Shown in pieces: positions 26,651 through 36,555 of a stretch of DNA of 64,000 nucleotides (within the stretch, counting starts at the first letter, position 1; the number at the start of each line of letters is the position of its first letter). Under the pieces are notes generated by a model. That model was given only the letters and a program-made list of their open reading frames with translations. It did not search any database and was not told the origin of the DNA. Origin of the DNA: Calocera cornea HHB12733 (Eukaryota; Basidiomycota; Dacrymycetes; Dacrymycetales; Dacrymycetaceae); contig KV423951.1 in NCBI GenBank assembly GCA_001632435.1, positions 62,001 to 126,000 of the forward strand, given 5' to 3'. Position numbers and translations under genes: made by a program.

Positions 26651-28012
26651 CTTGCGCAATCTCATCCCTTCTTTTGCCTGCCCTTCGAGTCTCTATAGGC
26701 CGCACAGCACCACCTCTACCTAGTGCACCTCCCCGCTCTGGCGCATCCTCAAGCTCCTCCTCCTCATCGGTTTCCACATCAGACCAATCATCTGGGTCAT
26801 GTGTGCGAATGAAGTTGTGAAGGACCGCGCAGGCTGGGAAGATGCATGCCTGTGTTGACATTGGGTACTCGGTTCCATTCCTGATGGCTGCAAAGCGCTT
26901 TTTGAAGACACCAAAGATGCGCTCAACCACATTGCGGGCTCCAGCATGGCGGTAGTTGAAGAGCTCTTGATAGTTGGCCGGTCTGACCATCATGGTCAAC
27001 AAGGATGCGCACCCTATACAAGTCTGCGTACCTCCTATTTTGAGCAGCATGCCATTCACGCAAATGATAGTGCACACCACGGTATGGAACCAAGAGGGCA
27101 TCGCAGCTTGCAAAGCCAGCATCTGCCAGATAGTACTTGCCGGGTGGAATGAGCAGATCATGCATCCGTGCATCATGGAAGAGGGTGCTGTCTGCGACAC
27201 TCCCCTCCCAGCCTGACAGCACATAGCAGAAGCGCATGTCAAAGGTACAGGCTGCGAGTACATTGATACTTGTCGCACCCTTCCGGTCCCGATAGCGTGC
27301 TTTCTCCTCTGAGCCTGGGTTGGCTGGTATATGAGACCCGTCAATCGCTGCAAGACAGTTCTTGAACCATGGATAGAACCGTGGTTCTGCACTGATGCCC
27401 GGTGGAATGGAGTTGTCCGGCAGTTGCACATACGCATTGTACACTGCTGGGGACCTCAAGGCATCCAAGACTCGATGAAAAAGGCTGCGCAGCCTGTCAG
27501 CTCTAGCTCCTATTTGGTATGTTTGAGGGTGCGCACCGTGAAACCGTGTCTCCACTTCTCTGAAATAGCTCCTGCAGTGTGCGATTGGAAGTACCTTGTC
27601 GAACGGCAACCAGGAAGAGCGCAACCTGCTCTGTGGTCCCAACATGTCGCATTGGCTGCAACCCACCTCGTGATACCAACAGCCAACAGAGCTTCATGAA
27701 GACATGCTTGTGCATGCCAAGTGTCTCTTGAATTTGACTAGAGGGCCCATGAAGGAGTTCATGGACCCAGGCTGCGCCAGTCCGGACAGAGTTGTGTCGT
27801 ACCCTCTTCAGCAGGTATGTACTGTGATAGTATTCGCAGACTGCAGAGACTGCACTCAGAGCAGCAAGGACAGCTGCCTTTTGTCGACGACAATGCTGGA
27901 GTGCTGGGGACATGGAGGATGCAGGGATGTGGGCACCGAACAGGGACTTCGCGGTCTGACGCGTACAGATGCTCATCTGCTCAGATGAAGGGTGCAGATG
28001 CGAAATCCTCAT
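26622..28012 (-). CDS. PIF/Harbinger DDE transposase (HARBI1-like nuclease)
   Basis: The transposase, a DDE endonuclease. Exons 28012-27537, 27484-27032 and 26982-26622 give up to 429 residues. Catalytic residues are visible: AAIDGSHIPANP (first Asp), YYLADAGFASCDALLVPYRG (second Asp) and ARNVVERIFGVFKKRF (Glu). Supporting motifs are GTSNRTLQELFQRSGDTVSR (helix-turn-helix region) and PANYQELFNYRHA after the second intron. The tail contains an acidic stretch, then RRAGKRRDEIAQAMW. The frame is open through both splice junctions, so it could be active. The start is uncertain: ATGs at 28012 and 27976 and one before SPALQH are all possible, and the first lies very close to the right inverted repeat. 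Confidence 0.93.
27966..28000. repeat. Subterminal CAGATG repeats, right end
   Basis: CAGATG occurs at 27966, 27982 and 27995, with an inverted copy at 27974. It mirrors the array at the left end. These lie just inside the first exon of the longest transposase frame. Confidence 0.7.
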
Positions 28013-28032
28013 CTACCGCACATCCTCTATCT

Positions 28033-28049
28033 CGTTCCCGAACGGGCTC
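28033..28049 (-). repeat. Right terminal inverted repeat of the Harbinger element
   Basis: Perfect complement of the left 17-bp repeat, followed directly by the TAA duplication at 28050-28052. Confidence 0.93.
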
Positions 28050-28115
28050 TAAGTTACTAGTACTGTACTACTGACTAGTCCCCGTGCACTCCTCGCCTCA
28101 CTCCAACCCACAGTC

Positions 28116-30593
28116 ATGGCCGACGTCGAGCTGTCCACCCTCATCCGCGACCTCCTCCCCGACACCGACGAGCCAGTAACGCAGTACCTAGCAGGATACA
28201 TCGCCGACCCCTCCACCCCCGCCTCCGAGGCGCTCGCAGTCTCCCGCCACATGCTCGAGTCCTTCGCCCCCTCCCTCTCCTCATCCTCATCCTCTTCCAC
28301 CCCATCCTCAAGCTCCCCCTCCCGCCCCACCACCCCAACAGAGCTGGACAAGGTGCTCGACAAGATCGCCGAGCTGCTCGAGGCCAGGGAGCAGGACGAT
28401 GTCGGCGAGCTGCGTACCCTCGACAAGGTCATGAATATGAAGCGCTCGGCCGGGATGAACGCTACCTTCGTCCTTTCCGGGGGAGGCGTGGATCTCGAGA
28501 GCATCAATAAGGGCAAGGCGTCACAGGTCGACATGAAGAAGCTCGAGAAGCAGGAGGCGAAGCTCAGGGTACGTTGCCCCCCCTTTTATGGGTTGACCTG
28601 AGCTGGGCTGACACACACCACAGGCAAAGATCGAGAAGCGCTCCCGAAGGGATCTCTACGAGGGCTCCAAGCTGCTGGCTTCGCAGAAGAAGCAGCAGTC
28701 GTACGAGGAGATGTTCCTCAAGGTGCGTTTCCCCCCATCCCCCTCCTGGCGCCGTGCAGCACTTACCCGCCTTCGTGCAGGTGAACCCGCTCGAGTCGCT
28801 CGGCTCGTCCAAGGGAAAGTCCAAAGACATCCACCTGGTGAACGTGGACGTGACGTTCGGCTCGCACCGGATCCTCACTGGCGCCTCCCTCACACTGGCC
28901 GCGGGACGGCGGTACGGCCTGATCGGGCGGAACGGCGTGGGCAAGTCGACGCTGCTGCGGCACATCGCCCTGCGGGACATCCCGATCCCGAAGCACATCA
29001 CGATCCTGTTCGTAGAGCAGGAGATCGTGGGGGACGACACGCCCGCTCTGCAGAGTGTGCTCAGCGCGGACGTGTGGCGCGAGCGGCTGCTGGGCGAGCA
29101 GGCCGAGCTCGACAGGCGCCTGGCCACCCTCGCGGAGGGCAGCGCGGAGATGGAGGAGGCGTCGGGCCGCTTAGCAGAGGTGCACGAGAAGCTCGCGGAG
29201 ATGGACGTGGAGGGGGGCGTTGCGCGCGCTGCGGGCTTGCTTGCCGGACTCGGGTTCACCGAGGCGGACCAGCACCGGCCGACGAGGGAGTTCTCGGGCG
29301 GGTGGAGGATGCGGCTTGCGCTCGCGAGGGCGCTGTTCGTCAAGCCCGACTTGCTGATGCTTGATGAGCCGAGTAACCATATTGAGTGAGTGGGCTGCTC
29401 GTAGTGTTGGAGGGGCCGGTGCTGATACTGCCGCAGCTTGAATGCGCTTGCTTGGCTCGAGGACTATCTGCAGACATGGCAGGGGACGATCCTCGTTGTG
29501 TACGTTTCGTTTCCTGCTGTTGTGGTGTGGAGCTGACCCGCGCCGCAGCTCGCACGACCGCGCCTTCCTCGACGCGGTCGCGACGGACATTGTGTGGCAG
29601 CACTCGGCGCGGCTGGACTACTTCAAGGGCAATTTCACGCAGTTCTACGCGACCAAGACGGAGCGGGACAAGAACCGGCGCAAGGAGTACGACACGCAGA
29701 TGGCGTACCGCGCGCACCTGCAGGCGTTCGTCGACCGCTGGCGGTACAACGCCAACCGCGCCGCGCAGGCCCAGTCGCGCATCAAGATTCTGGAATCGCT
29801 CCCGGACCTCGAGCCGCCCGAGCAGGAGGAGACGGAGACGTTCAAGTTCCCCGAGGCGGAGAAGATCTCTCCGCCGCTGCTGCAGCTCAGCGAGGTCTCC
29901 TTCGGCTACACGCCCGACAAGCTCATCCTCAAGGGGATCAACATCGACGTCGGGCTCGACAGTAGGATGGCGATCATTGGCCCGAACGGCGCGGGGAAAT
30001 CGACGCTTATCAAGCTGCTCACGGGGGAGCTCAAGCCACTCACGGGGCAGATGAACAGGCATGGTCGGCTGAGGATGTGAGTGCCCATCCCGTATACTGT
30101 GTGTGACCAGGGCACATGCTGACAATGCGAGCAAAGCGCCTACTTCGCCCAGCACCACGTGGACACGCTCCCCGCGCACCTCTCACCCGTCTCCTTCCTG
30201 GCCACGCGTTTCCCAGGCAAGTCTGAGCAGGAGTACCGTTCCCACCTCGGCTCGTTCGGCATTACGGGCATCACGGGCCTGCAGACGATCGAGACGCTGT
30301 CCGGGGGCCAGAAGTCCCGCGTAGCCTTCGCCGCGCTCTCCCTGCAGAACCCGCACATCCTGCTGCTCGACGAGCCGACGAACCACCTCGACATGGAGGG
30401 GCTCGACGCGCTCATGGACGCGCTGGCGAAGTGGAACGGCGGCGTCATCGTCATCTCCCACGACGAGCGGTTCATCACGGGCGTGGCGAGCCAGCTGTGG
30501 GTGTGCGCGGACGGGACGGTCAGCAAGTATATGGGGGATGTGCAGGCGTATAAGGAGCTCATCGTGGGCAATTTGAAGGGGGCCAAGCCTTGA
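28116..30593 (+). CDS. GCN20: ABC-F ATPase GCN20 (translation control)
   Basis: A soluble ABC-F protein that works with Gcn1 at the ribosome to activate Gcn2 under amino-acid starvation. Exons 28116-28568, 28624-28722, 28781-29385, 29437-29499, 29549-30076 and 30137-30593 give 734 residues, the family norm. The N-terminal 200 residues carry the Gcn1-binding type region with a poly-Ser linker. ABC1 has GRNGVGKST, FSGGWRMRLALARAL and LLMLDEPSNHID (the last residue across an intron). ABC2 has GPNGAGKST, LSGGQKSRVAFA and LLLDEPTNHLD. The inter-domain linker has FYATKTERDKNRRKEYD. There are no membrane segments. The start codon is only 66 bp from the right end of the Harbinger element, so part of its promoter may now be transposon sequence. 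Confidence 0.96.
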
Positions 30594-31463
30594 GTGCTAG
30601 ATCGGGGGAGTAGTCTCATGTACTGTACACGATCTGTGGATGTGGATCAAGCTGCAATGCCATCTTCAATGTAGCGCATCCTCAGGCTGTCCGTGGCAAA
30701 CGCAAAGCCAACGTTCCTGGACAACGTAGTTGGGAAGGTCTTCCCGGGTAGGACGCTTTGATCCCGGCCTCGCCTCCTTCCTAAAGAGGAACTGAGTCCG
30801 GTGTAGCACTGCATGTCATCATGTGATGCGGGACGCTTGATTTCTATATGACCAGCGCTCCATGGCTCTGTGGCACGCTCTCAATATGCTGTGCCAGCTC
30901 AAGAACGCTGAAGAAGCGCACGTCCTTAATTCGGAGCTACTTAACCAACGTTACGAAAGGTCGTCCACCTGCGTCACTGCGCTCAAGGAGCTTGTTCGTA
31001 CCTTGCAAGATCTGCTGGACACCAACGGCATACCTCACACCCACTAAGCGCCCTTCGCAGGCCTATCACTCGCCGCTTAAGGCGAGCTCTCTCTACAACC
31101 ATGCTTCTCTCCTACGCAATCATCGCATGCGCCGATTAAGGCCACTTTCCCTCCATAAGTCTCTCCACCGAGCTTGTTAGTTACATTCAAAAAAAGATGC
31201 ACACGCTGTAATTTTGTAACATAGTCCACTTTGTCCTCCAGGTCACGTAGTCACAGTGTAATGCAATGAATACCTTCTACATAAGTTGTCCAGGTGCTCG
31301 CGGAGCGATATCTATCCCACGTCACTGAGTGGCAGTGTGCTCCCGGAGCCGATGAAACTCCGGGTGTCTTGCTTCTGCAGTCTGAGTCGTCCGACATGTC
31401 CTTCTGACAACTTGGGACGCACCCCAGACTGCTATTGACGCTGTGGTGGGCCACATAGACGAG
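30594..31463. other. Intergenic, GCN20 to bromodomain gene
   Basis: About 870 bp. A 61-codon ORF at 30862-31047 has no recognisable motif, and I do not call it a gene. The segment 31380-31463 may contain an upstream exon or acceptor (cgcaccccag near 31416-31425) of the following bromodomain gene, whose 5' end is uncertain. Confidence 0.5.
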
Positions 31464-33568
31464 ATGGGCATTAGGCTGGTCAAACAGGAGCCAGTTACTC
31501 TGGAGCTCATCACGGAGCAGTCGATTAAGCAGCAGTTGATGCCGATCTCGCTGGGCGGCGTGATCATGGATGACTCGCCCACGCGCTACCTAGCTTTGGA
31601 GGGGAACGGCGAACCGTCTACAGAGAGGCAGAGGCTCGCACCACGCGCGACCAAGGCCAGTTTACGCGCATATACGTACCCTCTCGCTACGACCGACGTG
31701 GCCCAGTCTCATAACTACCCGAATGGCCTCAAACCCGCGCGCGTCTCTACCTTCTCCGTCGCTCAGTACCGGCTTGCCACCACGTCCCTCCGGCAGCTCA
31801 AGAAGAACCGCGACGCATCACCGTTCGTTAAACCTGTTGACACGGTTGGCTTGAACATCCCGCACTACAACACTGTCATCAAGCACCCTATGGACCTCGG
31901 CACTGTCGAGGAGAAACTGCGGATGTCGAACCCGCTCGCCAGGTCGGGGACGCTGCAGTACTCGCGTATGCTAGAGATCTCGGAGCTGGCGCCAGACAAG
32001 CGATACTGGAGTGCGGAGGAGTTCGTGGCGGAGGTGAGGCTCGTGTTCGACAATGCGCTCAAGTTCTATGGAAAGGCAGACGTGCTGGGTCAGAAGGCCA
32101 GGAGACTACTGGCCATCTTCGACAAGCAGATGGGGAATCTTCCAGAAGCGGACGTGCCCAACCCTGTCATTCCGGTCACTCAGTCTATGGAGGTAGGAGA
32201 CGTTGACGACGTCGCGAAGGACGCTACGGAGGGTGAGTCCAGACAGTTGAGCCTGGGCTGAGCTGACTCACCAACTGGGGGCGCGCAGCTACCAAGGGGA
32301 ACGTTGAGACGCAAGTTTCTGAGCAGGTCCTGTACGATGAGGAAGACGACGAATGCGACGATATCAATGGTGCGCCGCGGTTGATGTGCCGTGACGGCCT
32401 GTGGTCTGACCCTCTGTCCGGACTAAAGCTGAAACGGGGCATTTTGCGGCCCAGAAGACCAAGCTCGCTGCCGAATACCTCCAACGGCTTCAGAGGCAGG
32501 AGGTGCGGTCTTTAGTGGCCAAGATGGAAGCGTCTAGAACTGCGCACGAGGAGAACGATCTTACTGTGACCAAGTATCGCGAGTCCAAACCGGCCTCTAG
32601 GGCTGCCCGTACACCCACTACCGGACCTTCTTCAAGGCGTCGTAACATGGAGTCCAGGGGCATGGAGTCAGATCAGGAGGCGCCGGTTGACTGGTTCAAG
32701 AAACGCGAGTTGGCCGAGGAGATCCCCAAGCTCGAGGGCGAGGCGCTCACCGACGCCCTCGCGGTCATACAGGGGGGCTTGCCACAAGACAGCTCAATGA
32801 GCGAGGGCAGGTACATTGGCGTGGACATCGAGCTTCTCACTCCGAGCGTCATCCGCCAGCTGTACGACATGGTCGTCATTCCCGCCAAGAAGGAGCGCGA
32901 AGCGGAGGAGAAGCGTAGGATGTACCCGTGGGAAGCGACGGTCGGCGGTAGAGGTGTGGATGGGAACGTCGGCAAGTTCACCTCAGCGCGTAACGACTAT
33001 CTGAATGGCGTGCACGGTGAGAAGCACACGGTCCAGGCGGTCCAAACAGAGAAGATGCGTATGCTCGAGGCACGCCCGAGCACGATCAACGGCGGTGGTT
33101 CCGCGATCTCAATGCCCCATCAGCAGAATATGATGGACGTTGATGAGAGCCAAAGCAGAGACCAGGAGAGACCCCGCGACGAGGCTTCTAGCGCTGGATC
33201 TGTGCGGCCGTCTGGCGCGGAGAAGAAGTTCAGGTGCACGGAATGCAACCGCACCTTCAGCACCTCTGGTCATCGGGGCCGCCACATGAGGATCCACACC
33301 GGCGAGCGTGGTTACATGTGCCCTTTCCCGGCCTGCCACCACACCTGCAGCAGACGAGATAACCTCCACCAGCAGTGAGCCATGCCTTCTGTATCATCGT
33401 ACTGTCTTGGGCATAGAGCTGACTAATGCCAGTTATCGTACACACCTCCCCAAGTCGAAGTATTACTACCCGGCCAGCGAGGTGAAGCAGGCGCTGGAGG
33501 CCATGTACAGGCAGCAAGGCATCGAGCGTACGGTTGCGCGTCTGCCTCCATGGCGTCCCTTCCCGTAG
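31464..33568 (+). CDS. Bromodomain-NET-C2H2 zinc finger fusion protein, short paralogue
   Basis: A chromatin-reader-like protein of about 643 residues. Exons are 31464-32232, 32289-32369, 32429-33374 and 33433-33568. Order: an N-terminal VKQE motif; one bromodomain at about residues 100-225 (SVAQYRLATTSLRQLKKNRD, HPMDLGTVEEKL, FVAEVRLVFDNAL) with an insertion of about 24 residues between helices A and B; a NET-like domain at about 365-435 (LAEEIPKLEGEALTDALAVI, ELLTPSVIRQLYDMVVIP); and two C2H2 fingers at about 540-600 (CTECNRTFSTSGHRGRHMRIH, and CPFPACHHTCSRRDNL with HYRTH completed across an intron). The bromodomain has Tyr (ALKFYG) where the acetyl-lysine-anchoring Asn is expected. The NET domain and fingers share one exon, so the fusion is not a gene-model artefact. 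A longer paralogue lies at 54594-57904. Start uncertain. Confidence 0.86.
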
Positions 33569-34130
33569 GCTTTGGGGGGCGAGTTGTCGCAGGTCGTGAC
33601 TTTCGCGGACGACTGCTTCTCCACGCTTGTTTGCTGTGCACTATGTCTGAAGATCTATGGGATGAGGAGGGTGTCTCACCTGCTATGCTGTACCAGAGGG
33701 GAGATGCTATGTTGTTCATGTGTACCAATGCTGTGATGGGCGCCCCGATAAGGTAGTTGAGAACTTGAGTGTCCAGTGCGGGGTGTCTTAAGCCGCCGAG
33801 TCCGGAGACACGATTGAGTGACCTCCAGTAGTAAGCGTAGTCTGCACCGCGTCAAAGCCAAAGATGTCAACTCCTACATGACGACAAGGCACCCGACGAC
33901 GTGCCGCCAAAACATCGTGGATGTGTGTTGGGGTAAGTTGTTGGGACTCAATTGCTTCTAGGACCACCGGCGTCCCTGGCATTGTCGCGGATTCAAAACG
34001 ACGACCGTCTCCCCGTGGCGGTGCGCTCAACCATATTGCATTACAAGGACTGAAGACTGCTGATCAAACATATGCCCATCAGAACTTTCCTGTACTCCCT
34101 GATTAGGCAGAGCTTAATGTACACACAATA
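33569..34130. other. Intergenic, 3' side of bromodomain gene
   Basis: About 560 bp with scattered short ORFs and no recognised motif. Confidence 0.45.
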
Positions 34131-35110
34131 TCGCACTTGATACTGGTTCATAGATGGTCTTCTGAGAGATGCTGCTGATCCTGTGAGAAATGAGTCACGT
34201 GATTGTCATGACATCATGCGGGTGGTGCAAGGGACTGACTCACATTGACAGAACCCCCGTCCCTGCCAACACTTGTTCTATTGTTATCGTTACGAGGGTG
34301 TTGATAGAAAGGTTAGAGCAAGTAAAACAGAGTTGCATAGTCTGTGCAAGTAGGGTTTCCCTAAGCAAAAAGAAAGAGGGATAAGATGAAAGGGAAAGAA
34401 TGCAATGGAGCTGTTGCACCCTGCCTAAATGCAGCTGAGCAGAACCTGCAAATGGTCCAAAATTTGGACAGGGCGCAATTGAGCATCATGGATGGGCCAC
34501 TTGCAGAACTTAAGAACATGTTTAAGTTTGTCCCAGTTGTCTGGGATGTCCTGAACTGCCTGCAAGCTGAGGCAGATGTGTTAGACTTGAATCTCATGAG
34601 AAGCTTGAGACTTACTCATGGCCGGGGGCAGGTAAAGACTCCAGGTGATAGTCCTCATTCCACAGCCACGTGGCAAATTGACCATAGTTCCATGCTGCAG
34701 CCGTGATTGTCATTTTTCTGGCCCCATCTGTTGGCTCCCGCCATCCGGATGCTTATAGATATGCAAGCTCAGTGCATTATAATGACTGCTGTTGCAATGT
34801 GCTGGTGGAGACAAAGATTGTAAATGGACACAACAGGGTGATACCCCTTTCATTGTTGGGCTCACCATTTTGGTATACGCGGTACATCAACATGGCTACT
34901 TGAACAAGCCACTTGATCTATAGATATGTATATGCTTGTTCAATGTGTCATTCAACTGAAGTAACATTGACATACCTTGTCTGTGTCTGTAGGTACAGCT
35001 TGAGTATGGAGAACATGCATGAGCGTCCCGTCAACGCAGGGGAGAGCTCCAGAAAAGTAGTGATATTTTCGCCCACTAGCCGTCTTTGTTGAAACCTACA
35101 AAGGATGTGA
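34131..35110 (-). mobile_element. AT-rich degraded transposon-like sequence
   Basis: Base composition falls clearly below the surrounding genes. On the minus strand there are unconnected coding fragments. One near 34710-34625 reads MTITAAAWNYGQFATW and then a short open stretch to a donor-like GTAAGT. One near 35050-35005 reads GALPCVDGTLMHVLH, which resembles the first Asp block of Harbinger-type DDE nucleases. The frame is broken elsewhere. I found no terminal repeats. It may be a decayed DNA transposon. The family is uncertain. Confidence 0.4.
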
Positions 35111-35327
35111 GAGGCTGAAGTATGGAGTGATAAATGGTACATACATTGTCACCTGGCTGGGCAAGGGGCCTTGTCCAGCAACGGCCGAGATTGGTCTGCA
35201 CTGCCACTCCAACTTCGGTGGTGCCAGAGCTGCACGCGCGGCACACTGTCGGAAAAGGTGGTGAACATCGCGCCCCAAGATTAGGTATTCTTACCAGACC
35301 GCCCGCTATTCCCCGTTCAGAACCGAC

Positions 35328-36296
35328 ATGGCGAACCGTGCCTCTCTCACACCTTCGCTCCAAGCGCCCACATCAACATCCACGAACCCCTCCACAACGT
35401 CCCTCCTCACTCCCGCCATCCTCTCCCTCTCCGCACCGCCCCAAGCTCAGGTTGACATCCACGCCGTCGAGTTCCTCCTCGTGGAGATGACCCGCACGCT
35501 CGCCGAGTCCTCCCGCGTCGCTCAGGCACGGCGAGACAAGGCTGAGGCCGAGATGCGCGGGGCTGGATGGATGCCCAAGGCCGTGCCGGGGGCGAAGGGC
35601 GAGGAGGGGAGCGCGCTCGCACTGGGGAAGCTGCGGGAGCCGCTGCGCGAGGAGGTGGAGAGGGCAAGGCGCGCGCGTGTGGAGGAAGAGGAGGAGAGCG
35701 CGGTCAGACAGAGGCTGGAGAACATCGGCGCCCATGTCGGGGGGAACTTGGCCGAGAAGTGCGCCTTACTTCACCAGGGGTTGGAGACTGCACCGCTGAC
35801 AAGGGGGCAGGTTGTGCAGGGACAGACAGCGCTTCGCCGACCCGCTGGACAGCGTCAAGTTCCTTTGTAAGGAGATCTGGCCGGCGATATGGGACAAGCA
35901 GGTGGACAACCTGCGGACGAACCACCGGGTTTGCGCATCTGTATCTCGGTTTGCGCACAGGCTGACCTGGCGCAGGGCGTGTATGTACTGCAGGACGCGG
36001 CCTTCCGACCCCTGGTAAGGCTCTCCTCGCCTTTCGGCCCTGCCGAGGCAATAAAACGAGCGAAACTGGTGCGTTTCGTTGTTGCCTCTCTATGCGCGTA
36101 CTGACCAAAGTGCAGCACCTCGCCTTCCCATGCGGGGTGATACGCGGCGCGCTTGCACGGCTCGGTCTGCATGGGACCGTCACAGCGGAGGTGACGTCGT
36201 TACCACAATGTGCGCATATTTGGAGAGAGATTGAATGTGCGATGCTGATTGGGCTGCGCAGGTACTTTCCAGATTAAGATACCGAAGAACAACTAG
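35328..36296 (+). CDS. TRS33: TRAPP complex subunit TRAPPC6 / Trs33 (BET3 family)
   Basis: A core TRAPP subunit that acts in Rab activation at the Golgi. Exons 35328-35758, 35811-35928, 35976-36068, 36116-36209 and 36262-36296 give 256 residues. This is longer than Trs33 homologues of 160-200 because of a low-complexity N-terminus and an Arg/Glu-rich insert. Conserved parts are VEFLLVEM, LENIGAHVG, DPLDSVKFLCKEIWPAIW, KQVDNLRTNHRGVYVLQD, HLAFPCGVIRGAL and TAEVTSLPQC, ending FQIKIPKNN. The introns fall exactly between these blocks. The last exon is only 35 bases. The name follows the yeast protein by resemblance of these blocks. Confidence 0.93.
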
Positions 36297-36555
36297 TCGC
36301 TCCCCCCCGGTAGTCGAGCTGTACTTGTAGGCGGCGGCCGTGAGCAATCCTGCACCACAGCGGCGCACGCGCCTTTTCGGACCGAGGGTGGGCAGAGGGC
36401 GCGGTGCCATGCGCGGACATGCTGCACCGTGCGTAGCGGGAGAATCTTGCCATACCACTATAACCTGCATATACCCGCATACGTAGACTGGAATCCAATA
36501 CCCATATAGTCTCTCTACATACATACACGTACAAGGCCCCACCTCGACGGCATCT

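Larger units (their letters stand above)
25337..28049. mobile_element. PIF/Harbinger DNA transposon, complete two-gene element
   Basis: This 2713-bp element has perfect 17-bp terminal inverted repeats (GAGCCCGTTCGGGAACG at 25337-25353 and its complement at 28033-28049) and TAA target duplications. It carries the two genes expected of the superfamily in convergent orientation: a Myb/SANT-like gene on the plus strand and a DDE transposase on the minus strand. Neither has a stop or frameshift after splicing, and the transposase keeps all three acidic residues. It therefore looks autonomous and young. It lies between the divergent SRP68 and GCN20 start codons. Confidence 0.94.

Noticed and set aside
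25337..28049. Regular hexamer repeats considered as a CRISPR array
   Set aside because: The repeats are 6 bp, irregularly spaced and inside a eukaryotic transposon end. CRISPR arrays are not expected in a nuclear fungal genome.
30862..31047. 61-codon ORF between GCN20 and the bromodomain gene
   Set aside because: No motif, no splice partner and no recognisable family. A length like this is expected by chance.
36297..36555. Possible small gene between TRS33 and the cullin
   Set aside because: Only short frames in the convergent 3' UTR region, with no motif.
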